Assembly (NCBI RefSeq): GCF_001905545.1
Contig: NZ_LIPD01000029.1
Location: forward strand, 1-50,303
Origin: Streptomyces sp. CB02056
Lineage (GTDB): Bacteria > Actinomycetota > Actinomycetes > Streptomycetales > Streptomycetaceae
Length of the DNA: 50,303 bases
Reading direction: 5' to 3'
The notes below the pieces were generated by a model. It was not told the origin of the DNA, ran no database searches, and saw nothing but the letters and a program-made list of their open reading frames with translations. Position numbers and translations under genes: made by a program. Below are positions 15,772-24,898 of the stretch, one piece after another; the stretch's first letter is position 1, and every line of letters starts with the position of its first letter.

Positions 15772-18438
15772 GTGCGTCCACTCCGGCCCCACCTCCGCAG
15801 GGCCGCCCTCCTGGCGGCCCTGGCCGTCCTCCCCGCCCTGGCCGGGCCCGCCCTCCCCGCCCGCGCCGCGGCCCCCGCCTCCGCCGTCCTCGACCAGGGC
15901 CACCGGAGCGTCACCTGGCAGAGCCCGCAGTACGCCAAGGGCACCCTCGGCAACCCCGCCAGCTGTCCTCCGGCCACGCAGGACCCGGGCGGCACGGTCT
16001 GCGACCACTTCGACCTGACCGTGAACGTGCCGGCCGGGTACTGGGACGACAACCCGGAGGGCGGCGTCCCGGTGTCCGTCCGCTGGCAGAACCCCACCGA
16101 CGACTTCGACCTCTACGTCTACGACGCCGGCGGCAAGCAGGTGGCCACCAGCGCCGGCACCGCCGACCCGGAGGCCACGGTGATCCCGAAGGCCTCGGGC
16201 ACCTACCACGTCCTGGTGGTCCCCTACGACGTCCACGGCGGCTCCTACACCGGTACGGCCTACCTGCCACAGACCGCCGACGCCGGCGACCTGACCGGCT
16301 TCGGCGGCTCCCAGGGCAGCTACGACATCTCCGCGGGCACCCTGAAGGCCCGGGTCGACTTCCTCGCCGACGACCAGCTGCGCCTGCGCGCCGCCCCGGA
16401 CGGCGTCCTCACCGATCCGGCGGGCAGCACGATCGTCCGCAAGCAGCCCGAGCCGCAGCGCGACACCAGCACCTTCGACGCCGGCGCGTACTACGGCATC
16501 CGCTCCAAGGGCCTGGTCCTGCGGGTCTACAAGCACCCGCTGCGGTTCGGCCTGTACAAGGCCGACGACCGCACCGCCCTCTGGCAGGAGAGCGCCCCGC
16601 TGCGCTGGAGCACCGGCGGACTGCGGCAGAGCCTGGAGCGCGGCGCGGACGAGCAGTTCTTCGGCGGCGGCGAGCAGAACGGCTCCTTCTCCCACCGCGA
16701 CCGGACCGTCCACGTCGCCAACGGCACCGACTGGAACGAGGGCGGCTGGAACAACTCCCAGCCGTTCTACGTCTCCACCGCCGGCTACGGCGTCTTCCGC
16801 AACACCTTCACGCCCGGGATCTACGACTTCGGCTCGCCCGTCCGCACCGGGCAGCAGGAACGCCGCCTGGACGCCTACTACTTCACCGGTGACGTCAAGG
16901 CGGTGATCGGCCGGTACACCGACCTGGTCGGCAAGCCCTTCATGCCGCCGGTCTACGGGCTGGAACCCGGCGACGCCGACTGCTACCTCCACAACGCCAA
17001 CCGCGGCGAGCGCCACACCCCGGACGCGCTGAAGGTCGCCGACGGCTACGTGGACCACCAGATGCCGCTGGGCTGGATGCTGGTCAACGACGGCTACGGC
17101 TGCGGCTACGAGAACCTCGCGCAGACCGGCACGGGCCTGCGCAGGGACCACGCCCAACTCGGTCTGTGGACCCAGAACGGCCTGCCCGACCAGGCCGAGG
17201 AGGTCAAGGCCGGCGTACGGGTGCGCAAGCTCGACGTGGCCTGGGTCGGCAACGGCTACGACTTCGCGCTGAACGCCTGCGACCAGGCCAAGGCCGGCAT
17301 CGAGGACGGCAGCGACGCCCGCGGCTTCGTCTGGCTGCCGGTCTCCTGGGCCGGCGCGCAGCGCTGCGGCGTGCTGTGGAGCGGTGACCAGAGCCTGTCC
17401 TGGGACTACATCCGCTGGCAGATCCCGACCTACGCCGGCGCCACCATGTCCGGCATCGCCTACAACACCGGCGACGTCGGCTCGATCTACCGCCGGGACC
17501 CCGCGATGTACACCCGCGACCTGCAGTGGAAGGCCTTCCTCCCGGCGATCATGACCATGGACGGCTGGGCCCGGGACATGACGGGCACGCAGCAGCGGGA
17601 CCAGCAGCCCTGGCTGGACGGCGAGCCGTACACCTCGATCAACCGCAAGTACCTGCAACTCAAGGAACGGCTGCTGCCGTACATGTACACCCTCTCCGCG
17701 GAGGCCGCCCGCACCGGCGTCGGCGCGGTCCGCCCGCTCGCCCTGGAGTACCCGCACGACCCGAACGCCCTCGGCCCGAACGCGACGTACGAGTTCCTGG
17801 CCGGGCCCGACCTCCTGGTCGCGCCGGTCTACTCGGACACCGCCGTGCGCGACGGCATCTACCTGCCCGAGGGCACCTGGACCGACTACTGGACCGGCCG
17901 CACCTACCAGGGCCCGACCACGGTCAACGGCTACTCCGCCCCGCTCGACACCCTGCCGCTGTTCGTCCGCGGCGGCGCGATCGTCCCGATGTGGCCCAAG
18001 GGCACGCTGTCCTGGGAGAACCGCGACCGCTCCGAACTCGGCTACGACCTCTACCCGAAGGCCTCGGGCGACTCCTCCTACACCCTGTACGAGGACGACG
18101 GCGTCACCCGGCAGTACGCCGCCGGCTCCTCGGCCACCCAGCAGGTCGACGTGCACACCGGTCGCGCCGTCACCAACATCCGCATCGGCGCCAGTGACGG
18201 CGACTACGCCGGCAAGCCGGCCGAGCGCTCGTACCGCCTCACCGTGCACGGCCGCCCCGCACCGCGCCTGGTGGCCACCGACGCGGGCCCGCTGCCCCGG
18301 CGGGACTCGGCCGCCGCGCTCGACGCGGCCGACTCGGGCTGGTACCACGACGCCGCCACCGGGGTGACGACGGTCCGGACGCCGTCCGTCCCCACCGGCG
18401 ACGGCTTCTCCCTCAACCTGGTCCACGGCGGCAACTGA
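15772..18438 (+). CDS. Secreted GH31 glycosidase with N-terminal PPC-like domain
   Basis: An 888-aa exported enzyme. GTG at 15772 has GGAG 8 nt upstream, and a signal peptide follows (LRRAALLAALAVLPALAGPALPARA). Residues about 35-165 look like a pre-peptidase C-terminal type beta-sandwich (VRWQNPTDDFDLYVYDAGGKQVA, GTYHVLVVPYDVHGGSYTGTAYL), which is unusual before a GH31 domain. The GH31 core follows: FFGGGEQNG, then KLDVAWVG with predicted nucleophile Asp488, and YNTGDVGS with predicted acid/base Asp568, ending in beta-sandwich domains (VAPVYSDTAVRDGIYLPEGTW). GH31 enzymes act on alpha-glucosides, alpha-xylosides or alpha-galactosides. The DVAWVG context differs from classical alpha-glucosidases, so I leave specificity open. 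Confidence 0.88.
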   Translation: MRPLRPHLRRAALLAALAVLPALAGPALPARAAAPASAVLDQGHRSVTWQSPQYAKGTLGNPASCPPATQDPGGTVCDHFDLTVNVPAGYWDDNPEGGVPVSVRWQNPTDDFDLYVYDAGGKQVATSAGTADPEATVIPKASGTYHVLVVPYDVHGGSYTGTAYLPQTADAGDLTGFGGSQGSYDISAGTLKARVDFLADDQLRLRAAPDGVLTDPAGSTIVRKQPEPQRDTSTFDAGAYYGIRSKGLVLRVYKHPLRFGLYKADDRTALWQESAPLRWSTGGLRQSLERGADEQFFGGGEQNGSFSHRDRTVHVANGTDWNEGGWNNSQPFYVSTAGYGVFRNTFTPGIYDFGSPVRTGQQERRLDAYYFTGDVKAVIGRYTDLVGKPFMPPVYGLEPGDADCYLHNANRGERHTPDALKVADGYVDHQMPLGWMLVNDGYGCGYENLAQTGTGLRRDHAQLGLWTQNGLPDQAEEVKAGVRVRKLDVAWVGNGYDFALNACDQAKAGIEDGSDARGFVWLPVSWAGAQRCGVLWSGDQSLSWDYIRWQIPTYAGATMSGIAYNTGDVGSIYRRDPAMYTRDLQWKAFLPAIMTMDGWARDMTGTQQRDQQPWLDGEPYTSINRKYLQLKERLLPYMYTLSAEAARTGVGAVRPLALEYPHDPNALGPNATYEFLAGPDLLVAPVYSDTAVRDGIYLPEGTWTDYWTGRTYQGPTTVNGYSAPLDTLPLFVRGGAIVPMWPKGTLSWENRDRSELGYDLYPKASGDSSYTLYEDDGVTRQYAAGSSATQQVDVHTGRAVTNIRIGASDGDYAGKPAERSYRLTVHGRPAPRLVATDAGPLPRRDSAAALDAADSGWYHDAATGVTTVRTPSVPTGDGFSLNLVHGGN

Positions 18439-18470
18439 CCGCACCACCGCGAGGGGCTTCCGCCCCGGTA

Positions 18471-18507
18471 CGGCGAGGGCCCCGCCTGCTCGGCGGGGCC
18501 CTCGCCG
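18471..18507 (+). terminator. Terminator after the GH31 gene
   Basis: A perfect 16-bp GC-rich stem (18471-18486 with 18492-18507) with loop TGCTC lies 33 bp after the GH31 stop. It ends the transcript before the Opp-type operon. Confidence 0.8.
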
Positions 18508-18862
18508 GGTTCTCCCACCTCCGCGGGGCCGAGGGGCAGGGGGCTCCGGACCGGCCTCCGCGCACACCGGGCCCGGACGGGGGCAGCAGCCCGTACGGTC
18601 CCAAGATCCGTTCCTTGATGGAAACTTGACGAACCGCAGCCCTTCCCGGGTCTTCTCAGTCTCCGCGAAATCCGTCTAACTGTTAGCACCCGGCGGGGCA
18701 GGGCCAGCAGCACGCGGCCGAAGCCCACGGACGCCGGTGCCTTCCCGGCGTCGGGAAAGCCGCTCACGCTTGCCCGGTCCCGGCACCGCCATGCCCGCGT
18801 CGGCGAACCGTCGGATCGCGCAAGGAAAGCACTCGCTGGTGTTCACGTGGGGTGAGAGGGGC
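18508..18862 (+). promoter_or_regulatory. Upstream region of the Opp-type ABC operon with small palindrome
   Basis: No gene is supported in this 355-bp spacer. The most notable sequence is CTAACTGTTAG at 18676-18686, a palindrome with one central base in a locally AT-rich patch. It has the form of a small repressor operator. TTGACG at about 18627 is a weak -35 candidate. Confidence 0.35.
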
Positions 18863-20782
18863 ATGCCCAGGATGACGAAGTCCACAGGAGCGCGCAGACT
18901 CGCACAAGTGGTGGCGCTGGTCACGGTCGTGGCGACCGCCGCGGCCTGCACCAGCGGCAGCGGCGGCGGGGGCGGCAGCGGCAGCAGCCCGGGGCCGGTC
19001 GGGGCCCCGGTCCAGGGCGGCGTGGTGCGGGTCGCCGAGGCGCCCTCCACCTTCCCGGACGCCATCTGGCCGTTCGACTCCGCGGCCCAGGTCAGCACGG
19101 TGAACACCAGCCAGTTCCAGGAGCTGTTCTACCGCCCCCTGTACTACTGGGGGCTGAACGACAAGGTCGCCCTGGACCCGGAGGTGTCCCTCGGCGAGGC
19201 GCCCGCCTGGAGCCCGGACGGGAAGACCGTCACCATCCGGGTCAAACCGTGGAAGTGGTCGAACGGCGAGGACGTCACCGCCCAGGACGTGCTGTTCTGG
19301 ATCAACATGGCCAAGGCCGAGACGTCCAACAGCGGCTACTACACCCCGCCGAACCCGGCGATCGGCGCCAAGTACTTCCCGGACAACGTGGCCTCGGCGA
19401 CCGCCTCCGGCCAGACGCTGACGCTGACCCTCGACACCCCGGTCAGCCAGACCTGGTTCACCGACGACGAGCTCAGCCAGATCACCCCGATGCCGCTCGC
19501 CTGGGACCTCACCGGCCCCGGCCAGAAGGGCGGTTGCGCGAACGACGCGTTCGGCTCGGACGCCGCCATGGCCGACTGCGCCGCCGACTACGCCTACCTC
19601 AGCGCGCAGTCGACCAAGGGCGGCGACTTCGCGGGCAGCCCGCTGTGGTCGGTGGTCGACGGCCCGTGGAAGCTCAAGACCTACAACGGCACCTCCGGCG
19701 CGTACGCGATCGTGCCGAACACCGCCTACTCGGGACCGCAGAAGCCCTACCTCGACGAGGTGGACTTCGTCCCGTACACCTCGGACACCACCGAGTACGC
19801 GGACCTGAAGGCCGGCAGCGGCGGCGCCAACGCCATCGACGTCGGCTACCTGCCGGCCGAGGACTCCCCGACCTTCAACGCCAAGAACCCGGACGCCGGC
19901 AACCCGCTGAGCGGCGCGGGCTACTACATCCCGGCCCCGACCTACCTGGACGAGATCTCGTACTACCAGATCAACTTCGCCAACCCGGACGTGGGGCCGC
20001 TGTTCAAGCAGCCCTACTTCACCAAGGCGGTCCAGGACACCGTGGACCAGCAGGGCATCATCAACGGCATCTGGAAGGGCTGGGGCTACCCGAGCACCGG
20101 CGCCGTGCCCAGCCTCCCGGCCGGCAACCCGCTCTCCCCCAAGAGCCAGTCCGAGAAGGCCACCTACGACCCGGCGGCCGCCAAGCAGCTGCTGCGCGGC
20201 CACGGCTGGAACACCGACAGCACCCCGGCCACCTGCACGAACCCGGGCACCGGCCCCGACCAGTGCGGGGCCGGCATCGCGGCGGGCACCAAGGCCGCGT
20301 TCACCATGAACTACCCCTCCGGCCAGGCCGCCCTGGACACCATGGCGGCGGACATGCGCTCGGACGCGGCCAAGGCGGGCATCGGCATCACCGTCGTCAG
20401 CCAGACCCAGAACACCATCGGCAACGAGGGCGTGGCCTGCACCGCCGCCCAGCCGGCCGGATGCCAATGGCAGGCCCTGCTCTACGGCGGCTGGGTCTTC
20501 GCCCCCGACTACTACCCGACCGGCGACGCGCTGTTCGCCACCGGGGCCGGGCCGAACGTCTGGAGCTTCTCCGACCCGAAGCTGGACCAGCTGATCGTCA
20601 AGACCACCACCGGCAGCGACGTCAACGACCTGTACGCCTACGAGGACTACATCGCGGGCGACCAGCCGGTGATCTACACCCCCAACACGCTCACGGTCAG
20701 CGAGGTCACCAGGAAGCTGCACGTCGACGCCGGCGACCCCTTCCAGGGCTACGAGCCGGAGTACTGGTACTACACGAAATGA
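18863..20782 (+). CDS. Opp/Dpp-family substrate-binding lipoprotein
   Basis: A 639-aa SBP_bac_5-type protein. The lipobox TAAAC places lipidated Cys at residue 29 from the chosen ATG, followed by a Gly/Ser-rich linker. The family core is clear (LGEAPAWSPDGKTVTIRVKPWKWSNGEDVTAQDVLFWI). Start choice is uncertain: ATG 18863 or ATG 18872 both give a normal signal; GTG 18839 is a third option with GGAAAG 9 nt upstream. The family binds peptides or nickel, but many actinobacterial and Thermotoga members bind oligosaccharides. The GH31 gene upstream and the sugar genes around it favour an oligosaccharide here. Its stop overlaps the ATG of a 16-codon ORF. Confidence 0.9.
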   Translation: MPRMTKSTGARRLAQVVALVTVVATAAACTSGSGGGGGSGSSPGPVGAPVQGGVVRVAEAPSTFPDAIWPFDSAAQVSTVNTSQFQELFYRPLYYWGLNDKVALDPEVSLGEAPAWSPDGKTVTIRVKPWKWSNGEDVTAQDVLFWINMAKAETSNSGYYTPPNPAIGAKYFPDNVASATASGQTLTLTLDTPVSQTWFTDDELSQITPMPLAWDLTGPGQKGGCANDAFGSDAAMADCAADYAYLSAQSTKGGDFAGSPLWSVVDGPWKLKTYNGTSGAYAIVPNTAYSGPQKPYLDEVDFVPYTSDTTEYADLKAGSGGANAIDVGYLPAEDSPTFNAKNPDAGNPLSGAGYYIPAPTYLDEISYYQINFANPDVGPLFKQPYFTKAVQDTVDQQGIINGIWKGWGYPSTGAVPSLPAGNPLSPKSQSEKATYDPAAAKQLLRGHGWNTDSTPATCTNPGTGPDQCGAGIAAGTKAAFTMNYPSGQAALDTMAADMRSDAAKAGIGITVVSQTQNTIGNEGVACTAAQPAGCQWQALLYGGWVFAPDYYPTGDALFATGAGPNVWSFSDPKLDQLIVKTTTGSDVNDLYAYEDYIAGDQPVIYTPNTLTVSEVTRKLHVDAGDPFQGYEPEYWYYTK

Positions 20783-20829
20783 CGGCCACCCGTGAGCGCG
20801 CCGCGGCCCCCCTCGGGGGGCGGCGGTGA
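20779..20829 (+). CDS. 16-codon coupling ORF between binding protein and permease
   Basis: A tiny frame encodes MTATRERAAAPLGGRR. Its ATG overlaps the upstream stop (ATGA at 20779-20782) and its TGA overlaps the GTG of the next permease (GTGA at 20826-20829). It exactly bridges the 43-nt gap between the two genes by stop-start overlaps at both ends. The likely role is translational relay from the binding protein to the permease, not a functional peptide. There is no independent evidence that it is translated. Confidence 0.45.
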   Translation: MTATRERAAAPLGGRR

Positions 20830-21770
20830 CGGCCTACCTGATCCGTCGGCTGTTCCAGGCCCTCGTGACGGTGCTGATGGTCACGGTCATCTCCTTCGGC
20901 CTGATGCAGCTCATGCCGGGCGGCCCGGTCCGGGCGATCCTCGGCTCCCACGCCACCCCGGCCACCATCGCCCACCTGACCCACCAGATGGGCCTGGACC
21001 GCCCGGTCTACATGCAGTACTGGACCTGGCTGGACGGCCTGCTCCACGGCGACCTCGGCTTCGACTACATCCAGCAGCGCCCCATCTCCGACCTGCTGTT
21101 CAACGCCCTCGGCGCCTCCGCCTACATCGTCGGCGCCTCGCTGCTGATCGCCCTGCTGATCGCGGTACCGGCGGGCCTGCTCCAGGCCACCCGCCGCAAC
21201 GGCGCGCTGGACCACGCCTTCACGGTGTTCTCCTTCATCGCCTATGGGGTGCCGACCTTCTTCATCGGCTTCCTGATCCAGCAGTGGTTCGAGGACGACC
21301 TGAAGTGGGTCTCGGTGCACGACCAGGTGGCCACCTTCGGCGAGGCGCTGACCCACCCCGGGGCCGTCTGCCTGCCCGTCCTGACCCTGACCCTCACCAC
21401 CGTGGCCGGCTACAGCCGCTACATGCGCTCCGGGGTGCTGGACCAGATCACCCAGGACTACGTCCGGTCCGCCCAGGCCAAGGGCGCCTCCCGGCGCCGC
21501 ACCCTGTACGGCCACGTCCTGCGCAACGCCCTGATCCCGATGGTCACCCTGGTCGGCCTCTCGATGCCCGCGCTGGTCGGCGGCGCGCTGATCGTCGAGT
21601 ACGTCTTCAACATCCAGGGCATCGGTCTGCTGACCACCCGCGCCGCGCTGCAGAGCGACTACGGCATCACCCTGGCCGCCACCCTGCTCACCGCGGTGGC
21701 CACCGTGGTCGGTTCGCTGCTGGCCGACCTCGGCTACGCCGTGCTGGACCCCCGAGTGAGGCTCACCTGA
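20826..21770 (+). CDS. Opp/Dpp-family ABC permease, DppB type
   Basis: A 314-aa inner-membrane permease. It starts with the typical MTAYLIRRLFQALVTVLMVTVISFGLMQLMPGGP, which contains the first membrane segment and the motif before the periplasmic loop. The cytoplasmic loop DYVRSAQAKGASRRRTLYGHVLRNALIP contacts the ATPase. The GTG start overlaps the stop of the 16-codon ORF, and its own TGA shares one base with the ATG of the next permease (TGATG), so the operon is tightly coupled. Confidence 0.93.
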   Translation: MTAYLIRRLFQALVTVLMVTVISFGLMQLMPGGPVRAILGSHATPATIAHLTHQMGLDRPVYMQYWTWLDGLLHGDLGFDYIQQRPISDLLFNALGASAYIVGASLLIALLIAVPAGLLQATRRNGALDHAFTVFSFIAYGVPTFFIGFLIQQWFEDDLKWVSVHDQVATFGEALTHPGAVCLPVLTLTLTTVAGYSRYMRSGVLDQITQDYVRSAQAKGASRRRTLYGHVLRNALIPMVTLVGLSMPALVGGALIVEYVFNIQGIGLLTTRAALQSDYGITLAATLLTAVATVVGSLLADLGYAVLDPRVRLT

Positions 21771-22744
21771 TGGCCCCGACACCCGGTACTCCGTCTCGTC
21801 CCCCGTCTCGTCCCCCGACTGGCACGACACCCGGCGCGGCGCCCGGTACGACGCCCGGCCGGCTCGACGCCCCCGGCGGGGAGCCCGCCGGGCGGCCCCG
21901 CTCGATGCTCCGGCGCGGCGCGGAGGTCTTCGCCGAGAACCGGCTCGCCCTGGTCGCCGTCGCCGTCCTGGTCGCGATCACCGCGTTCTGCTTCCTCGGC
22001 CCGCTGTTCTACCGCGCCGACACCTCGGTGGTGAACCTCTCCGCCGTCACCCTGCCGCCGGGCGCCGGGCACCCGCTCGGCACCGACAACGACGGCATCG
22101 ACGAGCTCGGCAAGGTGATGGCCGGCGGGCAGACCAGCCTGGAGATCGGCCTCGCCGCCGGCCTGATCGCCGCCGTCATCGGCGCGCTGTACGGCGCCGT
22201 CGCGGGCTACCTGGGCGGCTGGGTCGACGCGCTGATGATGCGGGTGATCGACTCCTTCATGTCCTTCCCGCTGATCTTCCTGCTGATCTACCTCAGCAGC
22301 GTCTACGGGAAGAGCAAGACCATGCTGATCCTGGAGGTCGGCCTGACCTCCTGGTTCGGCATCACCCGCCTGGTCCGCGGCGAGGCCCTGGCGATCAAGG
22401 TCCGGGACTACGTCTCCGCGTCCCGGATGATGGGCGCGGGCGGCGGGCGGATCGTGCTGAAGCACATCCTGCCCAACACCATCGGGACCACGATCGTCAA
22501 CACCACGTTCTCGATCGCCGACGCGGTCTTCGCCCTCTCCACCCTCAGCTACATCGGCCTGGGCCTCCAGGCCCCCGACAACGACCTGGGCGGCATGCTC
22601 GACGTCGGCACCAACTACGCCGGCCAGGGCTACTGGTGGATGATCTACCCGCCCGCCGCCGTGATCATCCTGCTCATCCTCTGCTTCAACGTGATCGGCG
22701 ACGCCCTGCGCGACGCCTTCGAAACCCGCCTGCGGAAACGGTGA
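21770..22744 (+). CDS. Opp/Dpp-family ABC permease, DppC type
   Basis: A 324-aa permease with a Pro/Thr/Gly-rich cytoplasmic N-terminus of about 45 residues, then the DppC core (AEVFAENRLALVAVAVLVAI, HPLGTDNDGIDELGKVMAGGQTSLEIGLAAG). The ATPase-contact loop is VRDYVSASRMMGAGGGRIVLKHILPN. The ATG overlaps the upstream stop by one base. It pairs with the DppB-type protein. The low-complexity N-terminus is longer than usual and probably disordered. Confidence 0.92.
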   Translation: MAPTPGTPSRPPSRPPTGTTPGAAPGTTPGRLDAPGGEPAGRPRSMLRRGAEVFAENRLALVAVAVLVAITAFCFLGPLFYRADTSVVNLSAVTLPPGAGHPLGTDNDGIDELGKVMAGGQTSLEIGLAAGLIAAVIGALYGAVAGYLGGWVDALMMRVIDSFMSFPLIFLLIYLSSVYGKSKTMLILEVGLTSWFGITRLVRGEALAIKVRDYVSASRMMGAGGGRIVLKHILPNTIGTTIVNTTFSIADAVFALSTLSYIGLGLQAPDNDLGGMLDVGTNYAGQGYWWMIYPPAAVIILLILCFNVIGDALRDAFETRLRKR

Positions 22745-22763
22745 ACCGACGGAGGTTCCGGCA

Positions 22764-24818
22764 GTGGCGCTCCTCGAAGTGACCGGCCTGCGCACCGAGA
22801 TCCGACTGAAGCACTCGGTGGTGCGGGCCCTGGACGGCGTCGACCTCGCGGTGGACGCGGGCGAGACCCTCGGCATCGTCGGCGAGTCGGGCTGCGGCAA
22901 GACCATGACCGCCATGTCGATCATGCAGCTGCTGCCGAACGGCGGCAGCGTCGTCGGCGGCAGCGTCCTGCTCGACGGCCGTGACCTGCTCGCGCTCGGC
23001 CCCACGACGATGGACCGGGTACGCGGCAACGACATCGGGATGATCTTCCAGGACCCGACCACCTCGCTCAACCCCACCATGACCATCGGCCGGCAGATCT
23101 CCGAGTCCGTCCGCATCCACCGCCGGGCCTCCCGCAAGGAGGCGCACGAACGCGCCGTCGAGGTGCTGTCCCTGGTCGGCATGCCCAGCCCGGCCCGGCG
23201 GGCCCTGGTCTACCCGCACGAACTGTCCGGCGGCATGCGCCAACGGGCCATGATCGCCATGGCCCTGGCCAACGAACCCAAACTGCTCATCGCCGACGAG
23301 CCGACCACCGCCCTCGACGTCACCGTCCAGAAGCAGATCCTCGAACTCATCGACCACCTCAAGCAGCAGCTCGGCATGGCCGTCATCCTGGTCACCCACG
23401 ACCTCGGCGTCATCGCCGGACGGGCCGACCGGATCGCCGTCATGTACGCCGGGAAGGTCGTCGAGACCACCGGCACCGAGGCGCTCTACGGCAACCCCCG
23501 CCACCCGTACACCGAGGCGCTGTTCGCCTCGCTGCCGGAACGCTCCGCCCGCTCCGGCGGCCGGCTCTACTCGATCCCCGGCCTGCCGCCGGACCTGACC
23601 ACTCCCCCGCCCGGCTGCCGCTTCGCCGCGCGCTGCCGCTACGCCACCGAGCAGTGCCACGCGCAGGATCCGCCGCTGTCCGGGGAGGTCCCGGAACACC
23701 GCTACGCGTGCTACTTCCCGGTCGGCGAGGCCGGATCGGGCGTCCGGCCCACAGCACGGACGACGGCTGTACAGGCTCCGGCGGTGACCGACGAGGTGAC
23801 GGCAGCGGCCGACGGCCCGGCGGCCGAACCGCTGCTGCGCGTCGAGCACCTGGTCAAGCAGTACCCGGTCACCAACGGCCTCGTCCTGCGCCGGACCGTC
23901 GGCGCCGTCAGCGCCGTCGCCGACCTCTCCCTGACCGTCCGCCGGGGAGAGACGCTCGGCCTGGTCGGCGAGTCCGGCTGCGGCAAGACCACCGTCGGCA
24001 AACTCATCGTCGGCCTGGAGAGGCCCACCAGCGGCAGCCTGGTGTTCCAGGGCCGCGACCTCGCCCTGGCGCCACGGGCCGAGCGGCGCCGGCTGCGCCG
24101 CGACGTCCAGCTGATGTTCCAGGACTCCTACGCGGCCATGAACCCGCGGATGCCGGTCCACTCGATCATGCGCGAACCGCTCGACATCCACCGGGTCGAC
24201 GGCCCGGCCGAGCGCGACCGGCGGATCCGGCAGATCTTCGACCTGGTCGGCCTGCCGCTCACCGCCCTCGACCGCTACCCGCACGAGTTCTCCGGCGGCC
24301 AGCGCCAACGCATCGGACTGGCTCGCGCCTTGGCCCTCAGCCCCCGGCTCATCGTCGCCGACGAGCCCGTCTCGGCCCTCGACGTGTCGATCCAGTCCCA
24401 GGTGCTCAACCTGATGCGCGACCTCCAGGGCGAACTCGGCCTGTCGTACCTGTTCATCTCGCACGACCTGTCCGTGGTCCGCTACCTGTCCGACCGGATC
24501 GGCGTGATGTACCTCGGCAAGCTGGTGGAGATCGGCCCCGCGCCGTCGGTGTACGCCAGCCCGGTGCACCACTACACCCGCGGCCTGCTCGACACCGTCC
24601 CCGTCGCCGACCCGGCGGTGGAACGGGCCAGGAGCAACCGGGGCGTCGCCGGGGAACTCCCCTCCGCGATCGACCCGCCGTCCGGCTGCCGCTTCCGCAC
24701 CCGCTGCGCGGCGGCGCAGCAGATCTGCGCCGAGGTCGAACCGCCGCTGACCGCCTACGGCCCCGACGACCACCTGGCCGCCTGCCACTTCCCCCTGCGG
24801 CCCTCACCACCCGGGTGA
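22764..24818 (+). CDS. Fused DppD-DppF ABC ATPase
   Basis: A 684-aa protein with two complete ATPase halves that power the importer. The first half has Walker A GESGCGKT (40-47), signature ELSGGMRQR and Walker B LLIADEP, then an oligo_HPY tail (GCRFAARCRYATEQC). The second repeats the pattern: GESGCGKT near 400-407, EFSGGQRQR, LIVADEP, and tail GCRFRTRCAAAQQIC. Most Opp systems encode these as two genes, so this is a fusion, joined by a linker at about 335-355. It lies 19 bp after the DppC gene and completes the operon. Confidence 0.94.
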   Translation: MALLEVTGLRTEIRLKHSVVRALDGVDLAVDAGETLGIVGESGCGKTMTAMSIMQLLPNGGSVVGGSVLLDGRDLLALGPTTMDRVRGNDIGMIFQDPTTSLNPTMTIGRQISESVRIHRRASRKEAHERAVEVLSLVGMPSPARRALVYPHELSGGMRQRAMIAMALANEPKLLIADEPTTALDVTVQKQILELIDHLKQQLGMAVILVTHDLGVIAGRADRIAVMYAGKVVETTGTEALYGNPRHPYTEALFASLPERSARSGGRLYSIPGLPPDLTTPPPGCRFAARCRYATEQCHAQDPPLSGEVPEHRYACYFPVGEAGSGVRPTARTTAVQAPAVTDEVTAAADGPAAEPLLRVEHLVKQYPVTNGLVLRRTVGAVSAVADLSLTVRRGETLGLVGESGCGKTTVGKLIVGLERPTSGSLVFQGRDLALAPRAERRRLRRDVQLMFQDSYAAMNPRMPVHSIMREPLDIHRVDGPAERDRRIRQIFDLVGLPLTALDRYPHEFSGGQRQRIGLARALALSPRLIVADEPVSALDVSIQSQVLNLMRDLQGELGLSYLFISHDLSVVRYLSDRIGVMYLGKLVEIGPAPSVYASPVHHYTRGLLDTVPVADPAVERARSNRGVAGELPSAIDPPSGCRFRTRCAAAQQICAEVEPPLTAYGPDDHLAACHFPLRPSPPG

Positions 24819-24898
24819 AGCCGCACCCCGGACCGGCTTCGTCCCGTAGCGTTTTCCTTCCACCGCGGGGACCCGCGGTGTACGAAGGGGAGGGTTAC

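Noticed and set aside
15610..18567. Long minus-strand open frame opposite the GH31 gene
   Set aside because: Shadow frame, Val/Gly/Arg-rich, opposite a gene with GH31 catalytic motifs.
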